64,000 bases of DNA, taken from NCBI RefSeq assembly GCF_041296385.1, contig NC_091020.1, positions 33,057,001-33,121,000 on the forward strand, written 5' to 3'. Position numbers and translations under genes: made by a program. This document shows, piece by piece, positions 1 through 12,460 of this stretch. The stretch's first letter is position 1. Every line of letters starts with the position of its first letter. The notes below the pieces were generated by a model that saw nothing but the letters and a program-made list of their open reading frames with translations, made no database searches and was not told the origin of the DNA. This DNA is from Aphelocoma coerulescens. Lineage: Eukaryota; Chordata; Aves; Passeriformes; Corvidae.

Positions 1-1586
1 GTGAGACTGTGTTTAATAAGCAGGATGATTAGGGTCTTTTTATATTCATGTTTTTGCCCCCTTCCAGGTAATGTCAGCTTAATCACAGAGTAACAAAGGC
101 AGGTTCACAAAATCTTATTTGCTTGGAAATCTGAGAGCTGACTGCCTGGGAAGCTGGGGAGGATAAAGGAACATATTGCTCCTGCAGAGCATTTCTGAGA
201 ATGGCTGCAAGGTGGGACAGGTACCAGTCACAGCTGCAAGCAGAGATGCTCCTTAGAGATTAAAACCCACAGGGGCTTGAATTTACCTGAATATCTGTCC
301 AATTTTGTGGCCTTCACTGTCCTCCTTGGCTGTACTGCTGAGTTCTGTGCCATATTAACCACGTGCTTTCAGAGATTAGGATGAAGAACTTGGTCCCAGT
401 CCCTGACAAAGTATTTTTGCATTACTGCAACAACATGTGACAGCCTTAAAATTAGGACAACCATCCCATTAAGGGACTCCCTGCATGTCTCTGATGGAAA
501 AGGTTGTGGTCATCCCTCAGGTTGTTGTCTTTGGATGCAGATTTGTCCTCTAGGCTGAGCTCTTCAGGTGCTGAATTCCTCACCTGCTGTTGGCCACTGT
601 GAGTTGGGTGAGCTGGAGTTGTTTGAGGAGCAGGTCTGTGCCAGCACATGGATTGAAATGAGTTCAGGAACAATCCCACGAGCAGGACACCTTCAGATCT
701 GCAGGGTGTTGGCTGTGGCAAGCAGGGCCACAAGCCAGGGTGAATTCTCCCTTGTCACCTTGAATGAGGTGTGTGGGTCCCTCCCCACCACTGTTGGGAG
801 TGGAGGGAAGAGATTTTGTATCTCTTTGTACGTTTTTGGGGTAGTGCTTGATATTCTGGGTGCAGACTCTTACTGGTATTTATGGACTCAATTGCTACAG
901 AAATACTTTGAGGATGTGGAATGCAGAAAACAAAAAAACATAAGATAATGTGAAGATACAAGACAGTGGCAGCACCTTCTACTGTACAAACACATTTCTG
1001 TTTCAAATGGGTTTTGGTTTTGTTCCTTTGTAACTATTATTAGAACTAATTTTAAGATAGTAGCTTCCAGTGCCTTTTTCAGAGAGAGACGTGGAGTAAA
1101 GTACCTGTCTGTGGCAGAAAAGGAAAAAAAAGAGAGCTAGAGAATGGAGAATAATGGTGTTTGAACCAAAAGGAAAACCGCTGTGTATGTGCTGTTAGAT
1201 GCAGCTTTTTTGTTTGCACTTCATTTGATTATCAGTATTTTCAGCCATCTCACGCATTAATACATCTCTGCAGGGAGGGGTAGGGTTCATAGCCTTTTCA
1301 AAGCAGCACTAATGAGTGCCTTTAACTTAATAAAATGATCATTTGCCAACTACTTACCATAATGTGAACTAGATGCTTTCAGTCCAGAGATTAAAAGGAG
1401 TTTTCTTTGCAAATGCACTGTAGTTGCTGCTACTGCATAAGTCGTATACAGATACAGATATATATATAATCTTCATTGGTTATTGTTTTTGAAATCTTGA
1501 GATCTCTTAAAATAGGTTGGAAGGAGTTGTTAGAGTCTATATTGTTTCAATAATATATGGATTATCACTCTCTAAATACGCAATGA
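1..1586. other. Unique non-coding sequence, no feature recognised
   Basis: I see no exon, RNA gene or recognisable repeat here. Reading frames at 452-733 and 568-948 are short, lack any known domain and overlap on opposite strands, so I treat them as chance. A short TA run lies near 1455-1470. Confidence 0.6.
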
Positions 1587-1612
1587 CATAAAAGGCAATA
1601 ATGCCTTTTATG
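1587..1612. repeat. Perfect inverted repeat (11-bp stem, 4-nt loop)
   Basis: The left arm CATAAAAGGCA (1587-1597) and right arm TGCCTTTTATG (1602-1612) are exact reverse complements, separated by ATAA. It could form a small DNA cruciform or an RNA hairpin. The stem is too short for a microRNA precursor. No flanking gene suggests a role. Confidence 0.8.
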
Positions 1613-1794
1613 GATCCCATGTGGCCTATTACACTAATGATCCATGAATAATGGGGTCACGGGATGAGTTTTGAACAGTGCCTTTCTTTGTTGGTTGTTT
1701 TTCTCATTTATTTACCCAGGAAAATTCAGTTTTAAGTATCTGCTTTTCAGCAAGGTCCTACCATTTACTGAGTTTTCATGTGGGTTAATGGGTG

Positions 1795-1900
1795 CCAGAG
1801 AGGTCAAGTGACTTCCCAAAGGTTACACAATGAGTCACTGAATTTGTCTGGGATAAAATACAAGAACCTCTGAGTTTTCTGCCTCTTGCTCTGACTGATG
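1795..1900 (-). mobile_element. Ancient MIR/L2-like retroposon relic
   Basis: The plus strand reads AGAGAGGTCAAGTGACTTCC, then AAAGGTTACACAATGAGT, then a stretch resembling the degenerate B-box side. This follows the reverse complement of the MIR core/L2 3' region (AGAGGTTAAGTGACTTGCCC, AAGGTCACACAG). The element would be sense on the minus strand. It is heavily diverged, as expected for a repeat family older than birds. The assignment is from remembered consensus; MIR and L2 cannot be separated by eye here. Confidence 0.55.
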
Positions 1901-3379
1901 CTGAAGCAGAGAGGTTTCGGATCAGCATGACCTCTGATAAACCTCTGCTCCTGCTTTGAGGAGCAATAACAGCTTGGTGCTCAGTGGAGAAATCTGAAGC
2001 TCCTGGAGCAACATTTCCCATATTTCTCAGGGAAACAGCCGGAAGGAGCAGAAGTGATGCAAACAAGCTGCTTTGGTCCCTGTGACAGAGATTCTGTCTT
2101 AAATAAAACTAAACAACACAGAGTTAAATAAACACATGGAAGCCCAAACCCACAGTTTACCCAATGCTAATCCAAAACAAGAGAGTTTGTTTAGAACTCT
2201 TTATATTTCCTACCTTCCTACAGCGGTGTTCCTTTCACTCCAGCTGGAAAACCTCCACATGATTCGTCTTGCTTAAGGAATAGGAGTTACCTCCTCCCAA
2301 GGTGAACCCTGGCACTGCTCCTCCAGGCCCTTTGGAGGTGGGGGGTCAGTTGCAGAGGGCGAGGTGTGTCCTGGAGAGCATCACCAGCTTGTTCTGGATG
2401 TATTGCTGGAGATAATGAGCACAATTCACTGTTCTACCAACCCTGCTCTGGCCTCCGACCTCCTTCTCAAGCCTCTTCCAGGAGGAGAAGGATTCTTGTG
2501 CTGAGCTGAGCTTGGGCAGGTCTCTTACCTGGCTATGCCCATGTTTGCTCAGCTGCAAAAATGAGCCACCTCTCGGTGCCTTGTCCCTCCTGATTTTGTG
2601 TGTATACAGAGCTCTGCAGCTTCAAAGCGTTCATCATTATAATTTTTATTATTACTAACTACAGAATATTATTTCATGCATTTAATACAGTATAAAGCAA
2701 TTACAGAATGTAAGGGACTACGGAAATACAGAAAGATCTGCCTGGAATAATAATTTGATTCTGAAACTTTGTTGCTTAAAGACTTCAGGGTAAAATTGTA
2801 GTACAACATATGAGCTTTTAATGAAATGACTCCCATTACTTCAAGCCTAAATGGACAAAACCTACATAACACATGGAAAATTTCCATTTAATAAGCAAAT
2901 AATTTGTACTAGGGTATAGTTGTCAAATTCTAATTCATCAAACAGTGTTCAGCAATGAGCTGGAAGTGTTTTTAGCATGCGTGCTTCCATATTTATCCAC
3001 CTCTGAGCTGGAAATCCTATCAGTTGTTTATCTGAAAACACATCAGGTGAATGCTGTTGCTCGTAGGTGTAGAAACATTGCAGAATATTCCTGAGAAATC
3101 AGGCAAGGCATCTCTGATCCGACTACATTTCAGTGTTGCTGGCATCTGGTGTTGTCTGGGGGGTGGCTGGAGCGTACTCAGGGAAAGGGGCTGAGGCCAC
3201 CGGGCGTGTTTGAGCTGTTTCAGCATGGAACGAGGTCACGATTAATTATTTAATGTCGCTTATCATTCCTTAAGCTGTGCCTAGGCTGTGTAAATGCTCT
3301 GCTTTTTGCTTGTTTTGCCTGGGCTCGGAGCGAGCTGAGGCTGCTGCTCTCTGGAAGAGCTGAGCCTGCAACCATCTTC
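1901..3379. other. Unique non-coding sequence, no feature recognised
   Basis: No exon or known repeat is visible. Short frames on the minus strand (2346-2558, 2669-2887, 3020-3226) show no family resemblance. The 2620-2900 portion is AT-rich. Confidence 0.55.
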
Positions 3380-3800
3380 CTTAAAAATGGATTTTAGACC
3401 CGCAGCGCTGAGGAGAAGTTGCACAAAGCCTCGCTGACAGCCCGTTGCACACGCTGATCAAGGCACTGCCTTTAAAGCAGTTTGCCTTATAATTATATCT
3501 TTACAGCTAACTGGGCTATCCAAATGATTTTCCCCTCTCCCCCTCCCCAGCTCTACTGACCTGTGGCTAATGAGATTTGTGTTTCGATTAGTTGTAGAAC
3601 ATAAATTAACTAATCAATGAGAATGGATTCACATCCTTTCTTGTAAAAGAGTTCTGCTGCAGTGATCTGTATTTAATATTCAAATCAATTTCAAATTCTC
3701 AGGATGATTCTGCTAATATGGCAGGCTGGGACTCGCAGCATCTGCATCCTTGCCACAGCCTGTAAATATGGGATGTTTATGGAATCGCCCACTGACCTCC
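3380..3800. promoter_or_regulatory. Candidate conserved non-coding element
   Basis: This stretch is unique and non-repetitive, with a high density of homeodomain-type cores: TAATGAGA near 3568, CGATTAG near 3586, and AAATTAACTAATCAATGA around 3603-3620. A 20-nt-class pyrimidine tract at about 3529-3549 precedes them. The texture resembles vertebrate developmental enhancers, but conservation itself was not tested. Confidence 0.35.
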
Positions 3801-4360
3801 AAAGCCTTCTCTGGTCTCATTGATTTACTATTTCACTTAATAGTGATGATGAGAAGCTTAGGGGCTGGCAATGAAGTGGGAAAGGCATGGGAGAGAGCAT
3901 TTTCCCTTCATTTACAAGGGTGTTAAGACTAAGCAGAAGTCCCAGGACTTTGAAAAATGCTCTTTGATTTTACTCTGAACATTTTGGGTCCATTTTATTC
4001 CACCTCAAATTTCCCCTGTTCTAGGGATGAGTTTAAAATATGGTTATTACCAAAAAGCAGTTTTCTAAGGATGAGGTTCTTTCGTTTGCTTTCAAGGTAG
4101 AGAGAACTTTATCTTTTGCCTTGCTGTAATTGTCTCATCTGTACAATTAACCAGCATCTTGGCATAAAATGTGAAAATTTGTACAGTCTTCAAAGCATCT
4201 GTGGCCTTTATGGTACAAGTTCTGTTAGTACTGAAGCCACAGAAAATTAAATGTTCCCCAAAGAAATTCCAGATGTGTTTTAGTCTAATAGGGTCATTAT
4301 ACAGTAAATTAAAAAGCAGGGTAAATGGAACTGTAAAATTTAAATTAGTCTAAAACCACA
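3801..4360. other. Unique non-coding sequence
   Basis: No gene or repeat is recognised. The frame at 4171-4353 is a short AT-rich reading without similarity to a known protein. Confidence 0.5.
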
Positions 4361-4690
4361 TCTCTTTGCTTTGAACATTCATTTGTGGGGTTGCATTTGC
4401 AATAAATGTGAATTAGGCAGCTGCAATAACTGTTAATCATATATTTATAAAATAGTAATGAGGAAATGAATAGCAGAGTAAGACAGCTGCACATTTCTCT
4501 AATAGTATGTCAACTGTGAGCATAATAAGATGTAGAAAATTGTTTGGTGTTATGCTGATAATGCAGCTGAATGTAAGAGATCACTTCAACCTCTTAACTT
4601 TACAGGAAATTATATATAAAATCCATAAAAAGCCATAATAATACATTAGGCCTCTGAATTGTAGTCAATGTTTTTCTTTGCTTTGATTTT
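4361..4690. promoter_or_regulatory. Possible conserved non-coding element (weak)
   Basis: AT-rich unique sequence with TGAATTAGG, GTTAATCAT, two CAGCTG E-boxes (around 4420 and 4485) and TGCAGCTGAATG. Motif clustering is the only support; chance is a real alternative in such AT-rich DNA. Confidence 0.25.
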
Positions 4691-4985
4691 TCTGAAATGG
4701 GCCATACTTTTCCCAAAGTAATCTGCCAAAGATCACTGAGGCTTTTGTTTCAGCCTGCACTTTATTCACCATCTTGCAGTTTCATTTAAAAGATAGTGCT
4801 TCTGAGAGCCAAGAGTGATCTAACTTCCCTGCTCCAGAAATGCTCCCACATCCCTTTCCTTGGAAAATTTTTTCCAGGTCTTGAGCATCCCACCTCTGAG
4901 CCCCGATGGGGTTATCACTGCTGAAAGCAATGATTCAGTTCAGAACCCCACACAAGGCATAGCAAGATGGGAAATTTAAATTTAA

Positions 4986-5092
4986 CATATATATATATAT
5001 AATAGAGAATTTATATTTTTTGCATATTTATTTCTCTCAAATATATCTCTCTCTTTATATATACATATATATATATATGTATATATATTTGG
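4986..5092. repeat. AT-rich simple repeat with 32-bp perfect palindrome
   Basis: An (AT)7 run at 4987-5000 is followed by a TA/TC-rich stretch. Positions 5056-5087 form a perfect 32-bp palindrome centred between 5071 and 5072, in which the C at 5064 pairs with the G at 5079. It can extrude as a cruciform. This is most simply a decayed microsatellite. Confidence 0.85.
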
Positions 5093-6181
5093 TGACACGA
5101 CCTAAGGGCATCTGCCTGTCTTTCCCAGCCATGGTAAAATTATAAAGAGGTCAAGATAATTGCAAAAAACCAGTCAAACCACCTAAAGCCAAGGAATAAA
5201 TTGAAATCTTTGAACTGCCCTTTAGCTCTGCTGCTTGTGCCAGCAGACATCACAGCCTGCCCTCATGCCAGGTGCTGCTCGCAGATTTTAACCAGCCTTA
5301 ATTGAATTTTGCAACAAGATTGGGGTGAAGAGGAGAATTACAAAGCTAACAGGAAAAAAATTAGGCAAGTGCTGGGCTGCGAACTGCCAGGCAGGGAATA
5401 GGTGCTAAATGTGTAATGGGAAGGCTGCCATAGGAAATGTCACTTATCAAAGTGGCAGGACTTTGCAGGGAAAAGCAAGGGAAAAAAATGAGGGACCTAG
5501 TCCCAGCACTGGCTGATTCTGCTGGGAATAGTCCCTAGGATTTAATAAGCTGTTTACTTGGATGTGGCTTTGGAAGTTGGGTTAAAACCCCTCAGTTTTA
5601 ACCCACAGCTGCAGGTGCTGGGTAGAGCTCAGCAAGGAGCCTGGGGGTGCCTGATCCCCACAGCAGCACCACAGGGTAGCAAACAAACCCAAGTTTCATG
5701 GCAAAACCCCATGGAATACATGGTGAAATCATGTGTGAGCTGACTGTAAATTGTGTGATTCTGCTGTAAATAGTTTTGTCTGCTTTTACCACTAATGTTT
5801 CTTGCAGTACCATGTTGTGACGTATTTTTGAATGACACAACCAGCCCCCTCTAATTTTTTAAAATACAGGGAGAAAGGGAGACTGAAGATCTTTTAATCA
5901 TCAATTTCCCAGACTAAAAGCCTTTCAGAACACAGAACTCATGACAGACTTGAAAAGTCAGTCAGTGAAGGAGGAATGAACCCTCTCTGGGCAGAAAAGA
6001 CTTTTCAATTAGTCCTGTGTGTTTAAGGGTGAGGTGAGGGGCCACCAGAGGTCTGGGTGGCCTGGCCAAGGTCAGGAGCTGTGCAGCACCATCAGCTCTG
6101 TTGAGCTTCTAGAAAACCTTTCAGGTCACTCACTGGACATAACCTTTAGCCTTCATCAAGCTGTTGCCTTTATACACAGGG
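5093..6181. other. Unique non-coding sequence, no feature recognised
   Basis: Short overlapping frames on both strands at 5558-5840 contradict each other and match no known family. Nothing else stands out. Confidence 0.55.
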
Positions 6182-6296
6182 ATTTTATTTTATTTTATTT
6201 TATTTTATTTTATTTTATTTTATTTTATTTTATTTTATTTTATTTTATTTTATTTTATTTTATTTTATTTTATTTTATTTTATTTTATTTTATTTT
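6182..6296. repeat. Uninterrupted (ATTTT)23 pentanucleotide microsatellite
   Basis: Twenty-three exact ATTTT units run without a single interruption, bounded by GG on the left and CAGTTGGG on the right. Translation of this array produces the artefactual FILFY-repeat reading frame over 6019-6489, which is not a gene. Confidence 0.98.
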
Positions 6297-8049
6297 CAGT
6301 TGGGAGATGGCACAAATCTTTTTGGCCATCTTAAAAACTATAAAACTATTGCACAGTGACCAGATAGGAACAAAAAGTGTCCTTGGTGTAACCTTATCAA
6401 AGGAAATATTGTTCATACAACATCACCACATTATGCTGGGCTCTCAGGAGAGGCAGAAAGAGGGACACAGGATACAGATGGAGACATAGATACAGAGATG
6501 CATTCAGGTCGAATTCATCCTATAAAATTTTGGCCTTTTACATGCCAAAACAAAGCAAAAAATTGTTCTTATTAAATATAAATTAAAGGGTAAGCAATGG
6601 AAAATGGCTTGTTTTCAAATCTTTCCTTTTTTCTTCCTTCTTTGAAACAGACAGTTCAATTCTCCAGGAGAAGCAAAGTTCAAGCTCTCATTTCCCACTG
6701 TACATTTCTGTGTTAGTGCCTCACAAAATAGCAGTTCATTTCTGGAAATCCTATTACTGTCCACACTCAAGCAGCAACTTTAACAGATACATCTGTTACC
6801 TGGCAGCTTCTTCCTACACAACTCCCACCTCTGAGAGTTAAAGCTTATAGTTTTAAAAGGAAAATTGAAATAGCCCAATTTTGAACAATGAACATTTTGG
6901 GGACTGGGGGAGAAAAAGAGCACATGCCACTGTCAGCTACAAGAGCCTCATCTCGCCTTACTTTCGGGTCTGGGCAGATAGAGAAAACAGAGTGGTGCAT
7001 TATCATTATCTCAGAGATGCTTATTTGGTGTGTGGACACTCAACCAAAGAACTAATGCAATCAGAAAGTTAAAATATATGGGCTGGAAATACAAATTCAT
7101 TAGACGTACACAAAACGTATGCTGCAGTGGATCTGTCATTTAAATTAGATTTTGACAATTATATGGATGGTCTGGTTGAGATGATATACGATTTGCTCAC
7201 TTTATGCCATGATTTAATTATTGCAAAAGACGTGTGGAGTTAGGACCCTGTGGTTCTCTCATGGCCCTGAGCTGAAGTGGGGCTGGTCCATCTGTCATAC
7301 TTGGTGCTTGCTGCCTGGAAGATTTTTGTGTGTTTATATATATATATATGTGAAAAATATATTATTTTATTTTTTTTCCATGAAATTAGTATGTGCTTGC
7401 ACCCAGTGGAACTGATGCAGATCTTTCCACTGACCTCAGCAGGGTTGGGCCTCACTCCTTCCCTGCACATTGCCCTCAAGATGCTCCTCATGGAAACCAC
7501 ATATTTTGCCATTCAGGATCCAAAGCAGGACCAGGTCTCTCCCCAGGCTGCTCCCAGCCAAGCCCAGGTGCCTTTTGCCTGTGCATGAGCATAGCCATCC
7601 TTTTCCTTCCCATCCTGGGCCAGGAGAAGAACGTGCTGGGTCTCCATCCCCTCTCTCAGCTTGGGATGCTGCGGTGGTGCTGAGCTCAGCTGGACCATTC
7701 CCAGTTTCTGGAAACATCTTCTCCCTCCCCACCATCCTTCCAAGAGACATCATCAGTGACACCCTGCCAGTTACTGGTGTGTCATGGTGAAAGTGTGGCC
7801 AGCCCCATGTGAGGATCTCCAGATGTTCCTCTGAATCCTGAATGGAATCTTTGCTCTGCTGGAAACCTTGCTGGTACCAAGAGCGTCTCAGCTCCTCCTC
7901 ACACCATCCTTGCTCTTGCCTGACATTTAGCAGTATTTATTCATATTTATTCATTTATTCATATTTTAAACATGCATAAAAAATGCAGCATCAGGCACGA
8001 GCATTTAGGCAGACAAACGATGGTGACTTCTCTGTCTGCACGTTGAACA
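6297..8049. other. Unique non-coding sequence with a short TA run
   Basis: A (TA)n run sits at 7335-7349 and an ATTTATTC-rich low-complexity patch at about 7929-7970. The 7400-7800 portion is GC-richer and open in several frames on both strands, none recognisable. No gene is supported. Confidence 0.55.
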
Positions 8050-8910
8050 CATATTAAAAGCCCCCAACTATTAAAAGGGAAGCATGATTTGATAACTTCT
8101 TACAAATGCAGTAAATGCCACTTCTTACAAATGAACACTAGCAATCAATTTAATTTCTCAAATAAAATGATTAAATTGCTGTTATTGTGGGATCATTATT
8201 TTATTGCTAAAACCTTTTAAAATGTTAATTATTGTGCCCCTTCAAAAGCTTTCATCTTGCCTGACTTTGCTCTTGTACGAAAAAGTGTCTCCTGGTTGTG
8301 ACTTGCAAAATGAATGAAAATTCATGCTCTACCTTTCCTCTCTCTCTTTTTTTTTTAACACCTGCAACTGTTCTCCTTGGCTGTAATATTTATATGAATT
8401 TAAGTTTAATTTTTCTCTGCTTTCATCTTCTGAATTAGTCAGTATAAAGCATAGATCACTCCTTCTCTGCTGCTTTCCTGTTTATTTGCTTTAACAATAG
8501 ATTCATTAACTAGATTTTGGTGCTCAAGCTATGCGGACACATCCATTTCAAAGGAGGCTTTAATGGCATTTCATATTTTTCTACATTAAGGAAGATTAAA
8601 GTATATTACAATACCCTTTACTGCTCTATTTTCTTCATTTTAGAAGTGGTCAGTTTTTAAATTTTTTTCCCTCTTTCTTTCATCTGCAGTGTTCAATAAA
8701 TTGTCCAGGCCTTTCAGATGATAGTTCCAGCAAATTGAGTTCCATATTACAACTCTGAACCATTGTTTAGCCCATCATCAGTCAGATAAAGCACTCCTAT
8801 TCACACAGGACATCAAAAGAACAAATATATGTTCAAAGTGGCTAAAAAGATTACTGTGACTTGGATATATCATTTTGTTAATTGTTAGTGATTATTCTAC
8901 TGGTTTAGAG
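8050..8910. promoter_or_regulatory. Possible conserved non-coding block (weak)
   Basis: Unique AT-rich sequence with many TTAATT/ATTA cores, for example AATTTAATTTC near 8147, ATGTTAATTATTG near 8222 and TTGTTAATTGTTAG near 8875. A diverged 25-bp local duplication lies at 8095-8144, in which ACTTCTTACAAATG occurs twice. Regulatory status is inferred from motif density only. Confidence 0.25.
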
Positions 8911-10374
8911 GTGGTGAATTTGCTGACTCTGAGCTCGTGCTTGTGATGTAATCAGAGGGGAATATATAGATATTCACGGCTGGAAATGACACCATTCAAA
9001 AAGGGTCAGGTCTATCATCTTCTAATAGCTGAAGGTGGACTAATAGCAACATTTTAATAAGAAGGAAGATGCAGGCTGATGTCCTCATTTCACGTGGGTG
9101 GAAAGGCGTGAAGTGCTCTGGGGAATTTCAGGCGCACCAGTGCTCGGATCAATCTGAGGGTGGTGGTGGGTGCTGAGCCAAGCTCAGCCCTGGCTGGGCT
9201 GTGCCTGGACCTGCCCCAGTGAGAACTGGGGCTCTTTGCTGGGTGGGAATGGCTGAAGTGAGTGCATTTGGGTCCTGGTCCTGCAGAGAGTGCTTTGGTT
9301 TGTGTGTGTTTAATGCTTTGCGCTCTGAGCAATCCCCCAGAAATCGCTGGTGATATCTTAGTGCCTCCCAGCACTGGTGGTACCACACTGATCTATTGTG
9401 GCTGCCCCCACAGCTCCAGGTGTGATGGGGAGGTGTTTTAGAGGTGGGAGAGAGAGATATAAAACCTGAGACCCTCCAAGGTCCAGGGGTGACCAACTCC
9501 CAGGCTGGAGAGAAACACTCGAGCATCTGTCTCTGAGTTAAGGTCCCAGAGAAGGCAGCAGAGAAGGAAAAAAAAATAACCCCACCTGGCACTCATGTTT
9601 TCCTCTTCAACCACTGACACTTCAGCATCTCAATAAAAAGATGCATATTTGCAGGATATAAAATGAGCACTTTGCAGATTTCTGCACTTCAAAGGTAATT
9701 TTGGGAATCTTGCAAATGCCAAAAGCTTAAGGATGAAATTTTGATTGCTGGCTGCATTTCTTTGGTTGTGTGTTTTACCCTGCACTGGGTAAAATGGAAA
9801 GGCAGTACTAAGAATGCCTGAGCATATGAGAGGCTGGAAGACAGATTTTACAACAGAACAATTGCAGGGTGTAGGTTTTAGGCAATAAGCAGGTAGCCTC
9901 GTTCTCTCAAAAGAAGAAAGAAAATAATGGAAAACTGTAACATTCATTTGGAGGCCTCAAAGGCATAAAAAACCCAATTCCAACTGTTATAGGTCCCTGC
10001 AGGAGTCTACAAAGGAACTAAGCTTTTTAAGTAAGAAAACTAGATTTTGGCCCAGAGGGCCCTGTCATTGCTGCTTAATAGATGAAACTCTTTTGATACA
10101 AATATGCTGTTTACTTCTCAGCTTCAGCTTTCATAAAATATAACCTTTTTATGATTTACGACCCCTGAAAAAGTGCAGGATGGATTTTTAGCTCTGAATT
10201 GGTTGAATGTCAACAAGAAAAATATAGATAACATATAGAAATAGCAGGGTGTTAATGCCACACAAAATGATGAAATTATTTTTGTTTAGAAAAGTTAAGT
10301 TTGTTCTTAAAGTTCTTCCTGAGTAAAACTGAGGAAAGGGTTTGCTGGTAAAGCCAGGGGAGGCCTTGCATAGT
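8911..10374. other. Unique non-coding sequence, no feature recognised
   Basis: The GC-richer portion 9090-9620 is open on the minus strand for about 147 codons, but the translation has low-complexity proline/serine character and no recognisable domain. I call no gene. Confidence 0.55.
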
Positions 10375-10613
10375 GCAAAATGGTATGGAAGGTTTGGATT
10401 AGATACTGGGAAGGAATTGTGCCCTGTGAGGGTGGGCAGGCCCTGGCACAGGGTGCCCAGAGCAGCTGGGGCTGCCCCTGGATCCCTGGCAGTGCCCAGA
10501 GCCAGGTTGGATGGGGCTTGGAGCAGCCTGGGACAGTGGGAGGTGTCCCTGCCCATGGCTGGGACTGGATGAGCTTTAAGGTCCCTTCCAACCCAAACCA
10601 TTCAGAGTTTCTC
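10375..10613 (+). mobile_element. CR1 LINE 3'-end fragment (5'-truncated)
   Basis: Contains the CR1 3'-end sequence in sense orientation: GGTTTGGATTAGATACTGGG, then GGTTGGATGGGGCTTGGAGC, and GGTCCCTTCCAACCCAAACC just before the end. The tail octamers have decayed to ATTCAGAG. No reverse-transcriptase coding portion is present, so the copy is dead. Overlapping open frames on both strands are by-products of this sequence. Confidence 0.92.
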
Positions 10614-12460
10614 TGCTTCCTTTTTGCTTTAAGACAGCATTTGTTCATCTGGAAATTGCAAAAGAAATGACATAGAATTGAGATGTGGCTTCAGCGGGGG
10701 ACAAACTGTTCAATGTGGTTGGTGACTCCTCTGGTATTGGCCCAAACTAAGTTTTGCTCAAGTTACTACTTCAGATTAATTATTTTAATGGGAAATTAAA
10801 GTTTAAAGACCTGTTCCAAAGCTAAATTTTTATAAAGACTCTTATTATTTGTAGTGATTATTAAAATAAAACTGAAATGATCAGAAGTGATGTAATCTCC
10901 CTTCTTTATTTGCCCAAGTTTTTTTTTTCCCTCTTGACAACCATATTGATGCCTATGGACAAGCTGTAATATATAGATATGTTTTATTATATTGGTCAGT
11001 GATTAAAAAGAAACACAAATAAAGTGTTGGTGTTGTGAAATGGAAAAGAAAGTACTAGAGCTTTGAAAACTGAGACACAAATGTAAAGTTGAGAGAGTAG
11101 CTGTTGCCAAGAGAATTGCACATATTTTTTTTCACTGTTTTCCTCTTTGTGTTATCTTTTTTGCAGCTTCTTTGCTTGGCATTAACAATGTACTTGTTTT
11201 TCAGGTGGCTTTTCTCATGTTGTTTGTGAACCTGCGGAACAACACAAAAAAAAGTTGATTTTTCTGGATGCTTGGGGAAATAGCCTGATCCCAGACAAAT
11301 TGCCCAGGAAGTCTCAGAAATGACTTAGCCTGCCACAGAGGCAAGGTTGTAAAAATTGAAAAGGTTTTCACTTTTGACTCTTCCAACTATTGCAGAAAGA
11401 GACATTTGCTGGTGTATGGTCTCTGAAAACTGTCACCAAGCACATTAAAATAACAAAAATATCCATCTGTGAACCCTCACACATCCAGCTTTCCTGCCCT
11501 GCTCTGTGACAGAGAATTAATCAGCCAGGGTGTGCATGGTGTGCTCAGCAATGGTGGCTGGTACCCAGAAGCTGCAGGGCTTTTACAGAAAATATTCACA
11601 GGTGTTGCTGCTGGAAAACACAACATTCCACTGCTCTGGAAGCTCCCTGCTCGTGTATTACAGAAAAGAGGGAAGGAAACTGAAATGGGTAGAAAGGTGT
11701 GGGAAGGTAGAAAGGTGGGGTGTTCTCTGTCCTTCACAGCTGCTAACACAGCTCTGGAAGCTTTTCAAGGGGTCTGAGGACAGGAAAACCACCTGGAGCT
11801 CTGATTCCCCAGCTCTTTGTGCAGCCTGATGGACTGGAAGGACCTGCAACAGCCAGACCAAGGCTTCCAGGACAAGATGTTCTGCCTGAGACTTGTAGGT
11901 GTCCATGGGACATCTGGGATCCTGTCCTGGAGCAGGGAACCTCTCTTAGTTACAACTCTGAGTTATGAGGCTTGACTTTTCTATGAGTGGTTGAAATAAG
12001 CAGGATGAGCTGAGTCTTCTCCTTTATTGATTTCTGTAAAGCCTGGAAGGTTTTAAGCACATGGCTGAAGTTTAGTGTGTGGTTTAAATGCTTACCTGGA
12101 TGCCTCTGTTCATTTCCCCATTAGTCAATCAGTCAATATCTGCACAGAACTTCGAAAAATGCCATGGAGGAGGAGGAGGAAGGGAGGCAGACAAAGCTGG
12201 GCATCAGCCAGATGTTCAGAGTTACCTGGGAACACAGACAAGGCAAACATTTGCCTGAGGGGACCTCTGAAAGCACCAAATCAAAGAAATGCTGCGGGTC
12301 TGTAGTTGGGTCTTGGAGATGGGAAATACCGAAAACTTCAGCTAAAACGAATTTAGAAACATTAATTTCCATTAAGAACACTTTCTGAACTTTTCACTGC
12401 AGCTGTTTCTCATGGATTGCTCTCTTCTTTAAGTGTATATACAAATGAAAATAAGTAAGT
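10614..12460. other. Unique non-coding sequence, no feature recognised
   Basis: Short frames on both strands around 11469-11906 overlap one another and resemble no known protein. A small (GGA)n run occurs at about 12166-12190. Confidence 0.55.

Noticed and set aside
6019..6489. 156-codon frame with a long Phe/Ile/Leu/Tyr repeat resembling a membrane protein
   Set aside because: The repeat is a direct translation of the (ATTTT)23 microsatellite; the flanks show no domain.
9149..9592. 147-codon minus-strand frame as a gene
   Set aside because: No domain, overlapping frames in other phases, and low-complexity proline-rich content typical of chance in GC-richer DNA.
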